64,000 bases of DNA from Artocarpus heterophyllus (lineage: Eukaryota > Streptophyta > Magnoliopsida > Rosales > Moraceae). Below, piece after piece: positions 10,379 through 24,541 of this stretch. The position numbers were made by a program, and so were the translations under genes. Location: NCBI GenBank assembly GCA_025403435.1, contig CM046350.1:10279008-10343007 (forward strand). The letters run 5' to 3'. How positions within the stretch are numbered: position 1 is the stretch's first letter; each line of letters begins with the position of its first letter. A model generated the notes under the pieces. The model was given only the letters and a program-made list of their open reading frames with translations. It did not search any database and was not told where the DNA came from.

Positions 10379-10982
10379 AAAATGGCAAAAGGTCAAAGTC
10401 ATCAACCAAAAAAAGCAAAAAGACCGCCACTTGGTCAATGTCTGAGGAGAGTGTTAAAACTTTGAAATTTAAACTTTAAGCACCCTAATATATTTTCACA
10501 ATGTAATGTATTTTTACTTTTACAAAGCATTGGAAGTGCATACTACGACGAAAGGCTACAGGGCCATCGCCGATGGAGTGTTCGCCGGCGACCGCTACGG
10601 GCCAACACTGACCACCGGAGAGAGGCCTTCCGTGTCCCAAAACTAAGATCCTTTTTTGGAAAAAAAAAAAACTGATTTATTTGGCTTTTTGCAAAGCTAA
10701 AACTAAAATTAGAAAGCTAAAACAAAATCTTTTCTTCCACTTTCAGACAAAAACGCTTCATTTTCAGACACATAGATACACATAATAAAGTACAGTGCTG
10801 AAGTCCCAACCAAGGAAATGACTAAAATCACGTTAGAAGCTACACAATAGTACATTTCTGATCACATATGCCATTCTCATTACAAAATCCAATTAACAAA
10901 AGATGAACTAAAATAAAAGAATCTAAAAAAAAATTAACAATTTTGGAAAAAGGAAAAAAAGAAAAAGGCGAGGCTAGGGAAG
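10379..10982. other. Intergenic, downstream of the VQ gene
   Basis: AT-rich sequence containing one small GC-rich island at about 10549-10645 (see findings) that could be a captured gene scrap. The part from about 10730 to 10982 probably includes the 3' untranslated region of the VQ gene on the minus strand. Nothing else is seen. Confidence 0.4.
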
Positions 10983-11573
10983 CTAAGAAGTAGTATAAGA
11001 GGAGTTATTGATATGATGAGTATGGTCTTTGGCAGTGGGCGAGCAGAGAGGAAAGAGCGGCAAAAGCTCGGGTGGGTCCGACCCTCTCGGCGTGCTCAAT
11101 GGGCTTCGATGCAAATAAAACCCTTTCTCAGCGATCGCTCTCTTCTCCACCTCTTCCTCCTCCTCCTCCGTGCACGGCGTCGCCGGCGTTCTCGGGCTCC
11201 CACGCGCCAAGAACTCCAGCGTCGACACCGGCGACACGAGGACTCCTCCGCCTCCGCCTGATCCTCTGAGAGGCCTTACGAAGTGCGGTGAGAATGACGC
11301 GCCGCCGCTGAAGGTGAGGTTGAGCTCCAGCTTCTTGGCCGCCTGCCTGCGCTCGTGGAGCTTGAAGGAGGGCCTTCGGGGCCCCATGTCAGCGGCTTTC
11401 GGGTTGGCGAGGCGGGAAGGGAGGCCGCTGACTCTGAGAGGGAGTTTTTGGGCCGACGGGTCGTCTGGGGCTCCGGTTAGCTTCTGGACCACGGCCCGGA
11501 AAGTTGATGGGTCGGCCTGCACGTATGTCGTGTTGGGAGAAACCGGGTCGGACCCGTATGTGAGCGAGGTCAT
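10983..11573 (-). CDS. VQ-motif protein, VQ31/VQ33-like
   Basis: A plant transcriptional cofactor of the VQ family. Members bind WRKY factors through the VQ motif, act in the nucleus, and several are MAP-kinase substrates. The single-exon protein has 196 residues. The core motif FRAVVQKLTG is at residues 25-34 (pattern FxxxVQxLTG). The C-terminal half has the subgroup hallmark GFYLHRSPLSTPRGSDPPEL followed by LLPLFPLCSP. Many SP/TP sites (VSP, FSP, GSPRTPATP, RSPLSTP, CSP) fit MAP-kinase phosphorylation. I chose the ATG at 11573. The in-frame ATG at 11747 would add a Lys/Thr run encoded by a (GTT)n/T-rich microsatellite, which is more likely 5' UTR. The gene is intronless, as is typical of the family. 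The exact Arabidopsis orthologue is not decided. Confidence 0.9.
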   Translation of the reverse strand: MTSLTYGSDPVSPNTTYVQADPSTFRAVVQKLTGAPDDPSAQKLPLRVSGLPSRLANPKAADMGPRRPSFKLHERRQAAKKLELNLTFSGGASFSPHFVRPLRGSGGGGGVLVSPVSTLEFLARGSPRTPATPCTEEEEEEVEKRAIAEKGFYLHRSPLSTPRGSDPPELLPLFPLCSPTAKDHTHHINNSSYTTS

Positions 11574-11941
11574 GGTTGCTTTTGTTGTTGTTGTTGTTTT
11601 TTTTTTTTTTTTTTTGTTGGAAAGTTGAGAACTTTGGAAAGAGATTTCTAATGAGAGTTGAGAGAGGAGCTGAAGCGGGAAGAAATACAGGAAATGTGGG
11701 GATTTTATTCTTGTTGGAGAGAGAGAGATAGGCTTTGAGTTAAGCATTGTTTTGTTTGAGTTTTTGGGTTTTTTTGTTTATTTTTTTAATCTGCTTTATT
11801 GCGTCATGTGTGGTGGAAATGTCAGCGATACGGCGGGAGAGTGACGAGACAAAGATGTGAGAAAATATTATAATAAATAAAGGGATTGGATTATTTACCA
11901 AAGAAAAAAAATAAAGAGATTGGATTTGCATAAAAGAATAT

Positions 11942-12058
11942 AGGCATTTTGATTGAATGTTTAAATAACGGTTTAAATTATTTTATTGTAGTATTTTTTT
12001 TATAAAAATTTAAATATTTATTTAAATATTTTACTTAAATATTTAAATCAAACAAGGC
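11942..12058. repeat. MITE-like element, 'gtttaaattattttat' family
   Basis: A short element that begins AGGCATTTTGATTGAATG and ends in CATTCAAT-like/AGGCCT sequence, with the internal word GTTTAAATTATTTTATTGTAGTATTTTTT. Relatives occur at 40161-40261 and 50818-50920, and less clearly at 40826-40925 and 61974-62060. Confidence 0.45.
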
Positions 12059-12798
12059 CTAAAAAAGCTACTTATTCTTGTGATGATGTGCCGTTTAGCA
12101 AACGCATTTGTTATCATCTTTTCATTTTTTTTCCTCATACTTTACGCGTCTTTTACCTTCACAATAGTCAAAAACTTGCCTAATTCTGATCTCAATATTT
12201 TTCAGAAATTGATAATAAAAATACAAAAAGAATACGATGTCATTGTAAGAATAAGCTACTTATATTGGTGTCTTGACCGCTAATCCTCTCTTTCCCATTT
12301 GGTGACAAAGTGCAGCAATCATCATGGCCTTGTCATGTAATTATTAGACTGAAGACAAATTCGCATTGCCATGAGAACTCAAAATATTTGCAATATATCC
12401 CAGTTTGACTAAAGTTGATTTTTATCATAAATTTAACTATAAATAATATAAAATTTTCATATATTATATTAAAAAAATTACTATAATATAAAATTATCAC
12501 ATATTACAATAAAAACGGTTCATCAATAATTTTAACCATTAACCAAACACCCTTATAGTTTTAAAAAATCATAAAAATGGTGGTCCGTATTACCCTCATT
12601 TGAGTAGCCTAAGGGTTTGTATGGGAAGTTTGTTAGAAAAACAAGGTTAAAGTTTATACAGTGTAAAATTTTCACATGTTATAATAAAAATTAAAAGTTT
12701 GTTATGATAAAAAGCACTCATATATTATAATTTTTAAGTTCTAACTTTAAGTTTGAACTAACTTTTTAAACAAACTCTAAATTTCTAAACATTAATAA

Positions 12799-12953
12799 GG
12801 TGTTTAAAAAGTTTAGTTTAAATCAATTTTCGTTAAAAATACTATAATGTAATAGCTTTACATCGAAGTTTATTTTTTATTAACATTGTAACATGTAAAA
12901 GCTTTATAGTATTACAATAAAAAGTTTTGATTGAAACTAAGATTGCCAAACAC
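12799..12953. repeat. MITE-like element, 'gagctttacact' family
   Basis: Starts GGTGTTTAAAAAG and ends GCCAAACAC, giving short imperfect inverted ends. It carries the family's internal words, 'ataatgtaatagctttacat' and 'attgtaacatgtaaaagcttta'. Confidence 0.45.
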
Positions 12954-13977
12954 GGTTAAGGGGTGTTTGAAACTTCAATTTCAAACATCAATTATAATTA
13001 TAAACAGTATAAAATTCTCAACAGTTATAATAAAAAAATTATTACAATTTAAAACTTAAAACTTAAAAATAATACAATAGTTTAACATATATTTTTAAAC
13101 TTAAAATTTTAATTACAACTAAAATTCTATGCAAAGCTTTAACCAAAGTTTTAAAATATGTAAAACAGACCATTTTTATTACAGATTTGAAGAGGATAAC
13201 CAGAGTCCATCATAGAATTTATCTCTTAAAAATAATTTCAAGCTATCAATTATAATTATAAATAGTATAAAATTTTTAATAACTATCATAAAAAAATTAC
13301 TACAAAATAATAGTCTGCTTTGCTCAGAATCTCTCTCCTCTCTCTCGCTCTACGTGCGCGTGATTGGGGTCTGGTAAAATTTCCTTCTCTTTTTTGCTTT
13401 TTTGGGGTTTCCTTTCCTTTTCTTTGCTTTTCTTTTTCTTTTTCTTTTGTTTGCGTGAGGGATTGCACTTTGACATTGGGCAAAAAGTTAAAAAAAAGTG
13501 TGCTGCGACTTGCAGTTTTTCTCACACTTTTTTTTTTTAATTTTTTTATTTTTCAGTTGAAAATCCTTTTGGGCTGGTTCGTTGTAGTTTCGTTGCTTTA
13601 CTCATCTCTTTCTTTTGTTTGTCTCTTTGCTTTGGACATTTTGTTGTTTCTTGCCATCTTAAATGTCCTATTACACATCTTTTTCAGCCTTTTTTTTATT
13701 TTTTTTAATTTCCCCTTTTTTGACGTTTGTTGCTGTTTCTTTGCTATTTCCAGTATCCTTCCTCCCTTTCTCCTCATCTCTTCTTTTGTTTTTTTTTTTT
13801 TACTCAATAAAGCCAAAATGATTACTGGTGATGACTGATGATCAAGATTTATGCTATGCATTCTTATCTATTCTATGAAAATTTTTATAGGAATAGTCAA
13901 GATGATGTATTTTTAAACCATATTCAAGATATCGAATGCCAATAATAGCCTACGCCAAGAATATATGCCTATGTAAG

Positions 13978-14138
13978 GGGTGTTTGGTAAATATGATTAG
14001 AATCAATATTTTGTTCAAAATATTATAGTCTGTGAGAGCTTTACACTATAACAATTTTTTACTTTTATTATAGCATATAAGAGTTTTATAATATTTAGTA
14101 ATCAAAAAATTGATTCCAACCTTACATGCCAAACACCC
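13978..14138. repeat. MITE-like element with GGGTGTTTGG inverted ends
   Basis: The clearest member of the dispersed family. The first ten bases, GGGTGTTTGG, are the exact inverted complement of the last ten, CCAAACACCC. The interior holds 'gtgagagctttacactataac' and 'tatagcatataagagtttta', which form a partly palindromic core. I could not fix a target-site duplication, so superfamily is not assigned. Confidence 0.6.
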
Positions 14139-14840
14139 TATTAGAATTTAATTATATGTAAGTCATGCACGTCGTGTCCAATGATTGCTTCATGATAGCA
14201 TTTGTTGAAATTTAGGGCAAAATCTAAAGAAATGTGATGGAGTTCGTAGAAAAACATATCAAGTACATATATAAAATACAAGTTTTATAAATTGTATTTG
14301 ACAACCTCGTTGAAAATTATAATTTTAACTATAAACAGTTTATACTGTTTATATTCTATAATGTAAAGTAAAAATATATTTAAATGTAAAGCTCTAACAT
14401 ACTCCAATACTACTTATAGTTCTACCACATTGTTTTATGATACAAGTTTTATTATTAACCACCTTTTTTTGTTCTCTTTGTATTTCCTAATAAAAGCAAA
14501 GCGGTTAATTAAGCTCCGGCAAACTCTATGCTCTAAGCAGTTACCAAGTTCAGATGAGTTGGCCAAATTCTAAGCAGGATTGGAGAGCAAGTTGTTTTTG
14601 TTGTTGTCAAAGATATGGTATTGTACGTACCTTGTAACCAACTCCTTTGCCATCTCAGTATATAATAGTTGGGTAATTAATTGATAATGTCCTTTGTCCA
14701 AACATGAGAAGATCCTTGTACATAACAACTACCAGGGAAATGATTGACAATGAGCAAAATTAGCATATTATAAATGACAAAAATCCACTCCTAACAGCAT
14801 GCTCAGTAGTTTTCGTTCAACTCCTTCTCTTTCATTTACG
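14139..14840. other. Intergenic
   Basis: AT-rich, with one more degenerate member of the 'gagctttacact' repeat family at about 14290-14460. No ORF of interest. Confidence 0.35.
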
Positions 14841-14986
14841 GTGTTTGGGAAATGAGTTGAAACTGAAAGTACTGTAGCATGTGAGAGCTTTACACTGTAA
14901 CACACTTTTGCTTTACATTATAGCATATAAGAACTTTACAGTGTTTGAGTTGAAACTGATGGGTTAGAATTGAGTTTACCAAACAC
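14841..14986. repeat. MITE-like element, 'gagctttacact' family
   Basis: GTGTTTGG at 14841 is the inverted complement of CCAAACAC at 14979-14986. The next inner blocks, GAGTTGAAACTGA at both sides, continue the symmetry. The interior has 'tgtgagagctttacactgtaaca' and 'ttatagcatataagaactttacagtg'. Confidence 0.55.
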
Positions 14987-16818
14987 TCTTTCAATTGCAA
15001 GTGAATTCTCAACCCTTATTATTTTGTGCAAGAAAAACCAAACGTATGAATACCAACGACACTCGCAAGTCTTTGTTTATACTTCTCAATAGCCGATTAT
15101 GATCTCTTATTAGCACTCACTGCATGACAAATCCAAAAAAAAAAAAAAAAAAAAACCTTACTCTATTATTTATCTTGTCAACATTCTCATATAAACAAAA
15201 TAGTTAATTTATCATCTCTCTCTATGATAATTGCTATTTTACTTAAGAAGAAACAACATACAAGAAGATGAAAAGCACAATGGCTATAAGGATAGTGGCA
15301 GCATCTAATTATCTTCAATTTTTTTTTTTTCCCTCTAGAATAGTCATCTTCAACTTCAAGAGTTAGGAAAAGTGCCATGCATGTATGTATTGCTTTTGCT
15401 TTTATACTTAATTCAGTGATGCTCAAGCTTTATTAAAAACCAGAATAAGCTGTCTTGTAAATGCCTAAAATTCCCATTACATCAGTTTCCACACCAGAAT
15501 AATAAAAGGGTCAGCCCTTAATCTAATCTAAGCACGAAGCACCAAACACGTGCCCAACTATCACCAACAGATCATCAATTTGACGGTTGGAGTTTGAAGA
15601 TGGCCCACTTCTGTGTCATCATCAGAATCCAAGAATTAATAATATAATACTTTTTTCCCCCCTTTTGGCATTAGTCAAAAATATTACTTAAGAATGTCAT
15701 GTTGTTTTCCGTTTTGGATACCTTGAAAGCAATTGAAGATGCCAAGGGAACTCTCAATTACGTCAGTGATATGTGGAGGACAATATCATTCGCAAAAGGC
15801 ATGGTTGAGCTTTAACTAACAAAGAAAGTTTATTTAATGTTTTAATCCTGAACAAACCCACTTAATTAAAGTAATTGTTAAAAATAAAATTGTTACTAAC
15901 TCAAAAAAGGGTGGTTTCAAATGCTCTAATGGATGACTTTTATTATTACTTTGGGACAAGATATGGGAGTGTATTAAGAGAGTAAAACATCATATGGTTG
16001 TCTGAGACTTGGGGAAAATGAAAGATTGACTTGAAGAATAAGGCAGCAAAAGAAACTTAACTTCAAACTTGTTGTTCTTTTAGGATGATTAGTAAAAATG
16101 CTTGGGAGAAAAGTTGGCATCTCAGATCTCTGAAAGTAGTTTACCAAAAACAAAAAATCCAAAAGGGTCTTTCTTCCGTGGATATTCCTAGCAGAAGTGT
16201 TTGTTTACAAACTGTCAAATTTGATCAAAATTACTTTTTTTACAGGTCTAATAGCTGGAAAATATATAGGTACGTACTAGTATGTTACCTTTTTAAGTAC
16301 CTAAATTCCCATACCTCTGGAAGCGTAAAGTGTGCAAAAGCCAGGTAAAAGGGAGCCCAGTTCAATGGGCTAATTTTGGCTTTGCCAACAATGGTGTAGC
16401 TGTTGGCCCAAACGGCATGTCCCCGAGAAGCTTTGATATTAAAGCTTACCTTTCATTTTGCATATAATTATACGTATAATTATTAACAAACAGCAGACAG
16501 ACGAATGGAGCTTGGTTATAAAACATGTTTAGCCTTTAAATTCAGCACCATTTTGATTATTTTCAGATCTACGTGTTATAGGATTCAGATATACAACACT
16601 TAATGGTTCAAAACCGTACACTAGTAGTATACTATAGAAGTTGCCAATAGAGGTAGCAAAATGACATCAAACTGCCAAAGTTGATAATCACAGGAGCCAG
16701 TAAAAACAACACTTACTGAACGTTTTATGGGCCTTGATATGTGTCGTTGTGTGTTATAAGCCAAATGGTAACAACGGTAATAAAAGTTAAGGCGGAAAAT
16801 GAAGCAGAGGATAGAGCA
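14987..16818. other. Intergenic, downstream of glycerol kinase
   Basis: AT-rich with no recognisable coding sequence. The part next to 16819 should hold the glycerol kinase 3' UTR (minus strand). A 21-bp poly-A tract at about 15136-15156 and a few lone short ORFs are not meaningful. Confidence 0.35.
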
Positions 16819-19368
<2,550 letters not shown>

Positions 19369-20086
19369 TTAACATCTCAAAATAAATATTATTGGATGGG
19401 TTTTTTATTTGAAAGAGAGAAAAAAATATTATTGGATAAACTATCCCCTAATTGAGATTTGATTATGAAAGGCTTTGGAATTCACAATTGATAACGTTTG
19501 GATAATATATAATATATGTATATATGTATGTATATATATATATATATATTTGGTTTGAGGTAATGGATGAGAAGTTATGGGAGTGTTGACTATTAAATCT
19601 GTCGATGTTGCTTATTTAAGCAGCCAATGTTTTTAAAACTACAATATATCATCAAACTATTGTTATTAAATTAAAAATCAACACAATATTCAAAATAGGT
19701 TTAAAATATTTTTAATAACATAATAATTTTTTAATAATATCATATTTTGTATTATATAATTATATAATAATTATTTTGATAATATAATTTTAAAACATTT
19801 AAAATATTTAAAAAAAGTCATATTTTAATTCAGCAAACAAAATTAAGTTATAACATAAACATAATTGGTGGATCTTTCATCTATTCATAGCATCAAGGAT
19901 TATATTCCTTACCCTAATGACAAAAGGTGAATCATATTTCGAGACTAATTTCCTTTTTTCAGAAATAATAAAAGAAAAAAAGTTGCTTTTTTAATTCTTT
20001 TTTTTTTTTTCTCTTTGGAAAGTGGTCAGCCAGAAACTGAGGATGCAAAAGCTAATCGGCCGAAAGTCCGAGCTTAGAGATGTGTG

Positions 20087-20094
20087 TGACGTCA
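20087..20094. promoter_or_regulatory. C-box/CRE palindrome upstream of glycerol kinase
   Basis: A perfect TGACGTCA about 0.95 kb upstream of the glycerol kinase ATG (minus-strand gene), within an unusually GC-rich patch at 20030-20300. Such palindromes are bound by plant bZIP factors. Function is inferred. Confidence 0.4.
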
Positions 20095-20140
20095 TATCTC
20101 CGGAGTTCTTGGTTGGCTAAACGACCTTGAAACGTCTTAA

Positions 20141-20150
20141 GCCACGTGGC
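20141..20150. promoter_or_regulatory. G-box palindrome upstream of glycerol kinase
   Basis: A ten-base perfect palindrome GCCACGTGGC, 47 bp from the TGACGTCA at 20087. The pair in one GC-rich patch suggests a distal bZIP-type control region, either for glycerol kinase or for an unannotated transcript. This is inference from motif only. Confidence 0.45.
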
Positions 20151-21712
20151 AGATCGTAATAAAGAAATTATACGCGGCCGTTTGTTATTGGCTGCTGTGG
20201 TTTGACTTCAGTAACACCCATACCCCTGCCCGTGCGTCTGCACACGATCTTTGTAACGTCGTCATGACACCAAATTTCGTTGACGTACTCCGACTGGGTG
20301 AGGATTTTAAAATGAGCCCAAAAAAAAAAAAGTTTTTTGACTGCCGTTTCCGGATTTTGCTGTCGTTTTTTGCATAAATTTCTATTCATTGCACCTGATT
20401 TTTTTTTTTTTTGAGAAGCAATGCACCAAACATGAGTTCAAATTCATAGGCTTGAACCATCTATAGTGTAAAACTCTTATACGTTATATTATTTGAACTC
20501 AGTTTTTGAGTTCCAACTTATCTGTCAAACATCTTGTAAGTGTTCTTTTTGCAAGTAGGCAAAAATGTCTCCTCAATTCAAAATTTGGACCCTTAAAAAA
20601 AAAATCAAAATTTGGACAAAAATGAGTTACATGGATGAGGGTTAATTGAAAAGAAAATACGTAATTTGTAATGACAATTGGCAAGTACTCAAGAGACGAA
20701 ATTTAAGGACTAAGATATTGCCAAAATTAGAGTTTGAGGCTTTTATTCTTATATAGTTTGAGATACCCTATTATCTGTATTTACTAAATAAAATCTTGTA
20801 TATTTTAAAAATTTTAGACATTTAATGGATGATAGTAAAAGGAAAATAAAAAGTTTATGGCCCGTCTAGTCAGGGATTGGACCTGAACAGCCATTGCTAG
20901 AAATTGTTTTCAAATCTCAAAAAACAAAAAGAGTTTATATTCAACTTGCCAAATTATGTGTTAATATATTTCTAATTTTCTCTCTTTTTTTCCTTGCTTT
21001 CCACGTCATTTCCCTGAAAGGAAAAACCATTCGTAGAGAGAGAGAGATAGAGAGTGAAGAAACCATTTTTTACTCGGTCAGGATGATCAAATAATTGATT
21101 AGGGATTATCGAAAAGCGTTGACTTTTGACTTGTAATGCAATCCTCCCATTCCAGAAACAGATATCTGTTTGTGTTTGGATGGATTTGGATAAAACCTAT
21201 TTCTGCAGGCATTTAATCTTGCAGATGCCAAGCTGATGTGGAAAGATAAGGACAAGGTTATTTAATACTAAGAAATAATGGCCCCAGTCCACAGGTCTAT
21301 ATTAAAAGGCTGGTAAACAACCACACCAAATACAAACATAGTAAAGATTCACTCAAATGCTTTAAATATACATAATATATATATATATATATATATATAG
21401 ACGCACACACACACAGATGTTAGGTAAGAAAAAAAATAGTACTAACAATAAGCTAATTCTGTTTATTTTAGTCTAAATTTGTTGTTAAACCTAATATAAC
21501 CAACTAAAACCACGCAAAGAAAAAAAATTGGAGACTGATACCTTCTTCTATATTAGGATAATTTATTTGATACAAATGAGAATGAATGTTCTACTTCCCC
21601 CATACCTCACCAAATCTCTGTGGTGTCATTAAAGGAAACGGTCTTAGACTCATAATAGGATAGTTTTTAGTTATTTTTTTGTGTTTTTCTTTTAATTTCA
21701 TGGAATTCATAT

Positions 21713-21899
21713 TAGGGCTTTATTTGACAACATCGTATTAGTTTCAACCGTTACAATGTAAATTAAACTCTCATATATTACAGTGTAAAGTTTTATATGC
21801 TACAATATAAAGTAAAAAATATATTACAATGTAAAGCTCTAAAATACTACAAAAATCTGATTTTAACTATATAGTTTCAACTATATTTTCAAATACACT
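21713..21899. repeat. MITE-like element, 'gagctttacact' family, diverged
   Basis: Begins GGGCTTTATTTGACAAC and ends TCAAATACAC. The interior repeats 'tacaatgtaaa(g/t)' and 'gtttcaac' blocks on both arms, as in the other family members. Ends are approximate. Confidence 0.4.
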
Positions 21900-22639
21900 A
21901 TGAAATAGTTACTACAAGCGACGACAAGCAAGTTGTTTGTTCCAAAGCAAGGGTTTTCTTTTGTAGTTTTATCCTTTTCGCACTTATTCCTACTGTAGTC
22001 CATCGAATATGCTGGTGGACTATATAATCCAACATTATACGTGGAGAAAATTTATTGTTTGTAGAACATAATTCATCCTTTGAAGGCATCGAAACAGATA
22101 AATGTCAACAATACTAATTCTAATTTTAACTTGTGTGCCAATTTATAAGTTGTGATGTTTTATTAATAAGTACTTAAAAGATTATCACATTAATAGTTGT
22201 ATCTAATTCAGTTAGCAAAAAAAAGGAATTAATGATAATTCAAAAATTGATGCAAAAATTAAATTAAAATTAATATCTTTAACATTACTTTTAAGTTTTA
22301 ACTAAGTTGTCCTACAAATTAAATAGGAAAAAAATTACAATATATGACTCAAATTATTGTCATGAAATTGAACTTCAATGGAATCGATGCAATATTTAGA
22401 ATATCTTAAAAATGTTCTTAATGACATAACAATTATTATTACAATATTATATTTTTTATTATATAATTATACAGTAATTATTTTAATTATATCATTTTGA
22501 GATATATATAAAATATTTATAAACTGAAGTCATATTTTAATTCTATTAACATAATTGGATTATTTGTCTCATTTGTCTCATTAACTAATTAAACAAATCC
22601 TTGACACTTCCACGCATGTTACCAAAGGGAGATGATCTT

Positions 22640-22836
22640 TGCACCTAAGGCGTGGTCGGAGTGGCACTGGAGCACGACTTGAAAGATCCTTCTCTCACTT
22701 AGGGAGAGTAAGGTCACAGGTTTGAGTTCTGAGTTCCATGCCGCCCTTGAGTGTCCAATCAAAATGAAGGTGCTCATGGGAATTGACCTACCATCCGTAA
22801 TCCTGCTTCATGCCCTTTTAGTGTAAAAAAAAAAAA
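22640..22836 (+). mobile_element. tRNA-derived SINE with TSD ATGATCTT
   Basis: The 5' part, GCGTGGTCGGAGTGGCACTGG, looks like a polymerase III A box region. About 65 bp later, GGTCACAGGTTTGAGTTC resembles a B box. The element ends in a 13-A tract. The 8-bp word ATGATCTT flanks it at 22632-22639 and 22837-22844, the kind of duplication left by target-primed insertion. At about 197 bp it has the size of a plant tRNA-related SINE. I cannot name the family. Confidence 0.75.
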
Positions 22837-22844
22837 ATGATCTT

Positions 22845-24127
22845 CATGGACTTTTGGGACCAATATGTGTACAGATCCAAGGGGTGGAGCTTGGCTCAAA
22901 CTGTTTGTCAGTCCCTCTAAATTGCATGGATTGATGAATTTTAGGTCGAGGCCCAATTTTTTGGTCTGAGTAGAGCCCAAATTAACCATGTTTGGGAGGA
23001 GCAACATAATTTCTGAAGTCTATTTTATAGAGTAAAGCAGCTATTAGGGCATAAGCAAATAGGAAGTGCAGAGGATTGGTCCCTTATTGAGAAAGCATAA
23101 TTTTTTATGTAATTTCTCATATGCATTACCATTTAAAAAATTATATATTAGTCATATTTTTAAAAGTTATGTTGATTTATGCCACATTTACAAAAATTTA
23201 TGCCGCATTATTATTCACATTACATATTAAGTTGTGCTACAAATAAACATATATGACATTTATAAAAAAAAAACAAATATTCAAATATGAAATTTATGAA
23301 AATTCCCCTTTCCATGTTCTATCTTTGGATATTAACTTTAGAAACAAGAATCCATTTCAACGTTCTAAATGTTTTAGACATTTTGTTTCTCATTCTTATT
23401 CTTGCTCTTTACTTTGGGTTTAATTTCTAAATGTTAATCTTTTTTAATATATATTTTTATGGTACAAGACGGTTTTTCCTTTTTTTTTCTTTTCTCACTT
23501 GAATGTGATCCAATTCGAAAATGCACATTTTTTTTTGCTATGAAAAAAAGAGCGATTAGTAGTGCAACTCCCTCCCCGCCCCTTCATCACTTTGCAATGT
23601 CTCAACGCCTACCAATAGAACAGTAAAAAGATATGATTTAATTCTACTTGATGGATGCACTTCTTTTTCACCCAATGTTGCAGAACACAGTTAAGTAGAG
23701 TTGTAAAGTATAGGACCTTATGCATATCCTAGGAGAAGAAGAAGAGAAGACATTCTTATCACGATACTAACCCATTAGTGATAAATATATATATGTATTG
23801 ACTTAATGCTAAGTTATACTTCTAAACTACGAAGGTGGAATAGCAATAAACAACGACAACCTGCTGAAATTTTGTTCAAAGGATCTTCAATTGAATCAAA
23901 TTTTTAGAGTAACAGAGTGTTTGGTAGCATTGGTTAACACTTGAACCAATTTTGGGGCTTGAGACTTGCCTTAGCTCCCTTAGTCCTTGATAATAAAAGC
24001 TAGAATTTCTCACTCAAACATGATCCAATTTGAAATTATTATCTCTCTTCTCTTGTTTGCTTATAACATTGATATTTTATTTGGTCGATACTCTTATTTA
24101 TTTGTTTGTTTATTTATTTACTTATAG
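22845..24127. other. Intergenic
   Basis: AT-rich sequence without a recognisable gene or bounded element. Confidence 0.3.
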
Positions 24128-24541
24128 GTAAGGCCTCCAACCGGAGGAAAAAAAATTTATTAATATGGCCAAAAATGGCCAAGGTATAGCAAATGGTCCA
24201 AAGATCAAGTACAAGGTATACACATAGACTCAAAGAACCTACTAAGAATCAAACGAATCCCTCACCTTACACGAAGGTAAACTCCTACTAACAATGGCCC
24301 TAACGACCACAAAGAAGAACCACACCTTACACAAATCCAACTAAGAACACCACCCAACAAACAAATAGGTATGGGGAAATAATCTTCTAAGCCAAACCCA
24401 ACTTTGAGCACCACAAAGGCCGCAAGTCCAATGCCTCTCCAAAAGACCTACCCATTTCCCCACAGAAGAGAGCTACAAATAACATCACAAAAACAACAAT
24501 TACAACACAGAGAGCTAGTGAGGAAACTACTATCCTTATTA
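24128..24541 (-). mobile_element. Probable 3' end of a degraded non-LTR retroelement
   Basis: Read on the minus strand, this ends ...GGCCATATTAATAAATTTTTTTTCC, a tail of the kind seen on plant LINE copies. The upstream part is G/T-rich, as in LINE 3' UTRs. It is cut at 24541 by the solo LTR at 24542-27448 and seems to resume at 27454. No reverse transcriptase remains, so assignment is tentative. Confidence 0.35.

Larger units (their letters stand above)
11574..13973. other. Intergenic, upstream of the VQ gene
   Basis: The proximal part (11574-11930) contains the microsatellite-bearing 5' UTR and promoter of the VQ gene. The remainder is AT-rich with MITE-like repeats (11942-12058, 12799-12953 and a degenerate one at about 12960-13170). 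A pyrimidine-rich stretch follows at 13320-13800. The ORFs across the pyrimidine-rich stretch are low-complexity Phe/Ser/Lys runs and are not called. Confidence 0.4.

Noticed and set aside
11013..11628. Plus-strand ORFs opposite the VQ gene
   Set aside because: Antisense shadows of the VQ coding sequence, which has the family motif in the minus frame.
13286..13861. Phe- and Lys-rich ORFs on opposite strands
   Set aside because: Low-complexity T-rich sequence and its complement, without domain or splice partner.
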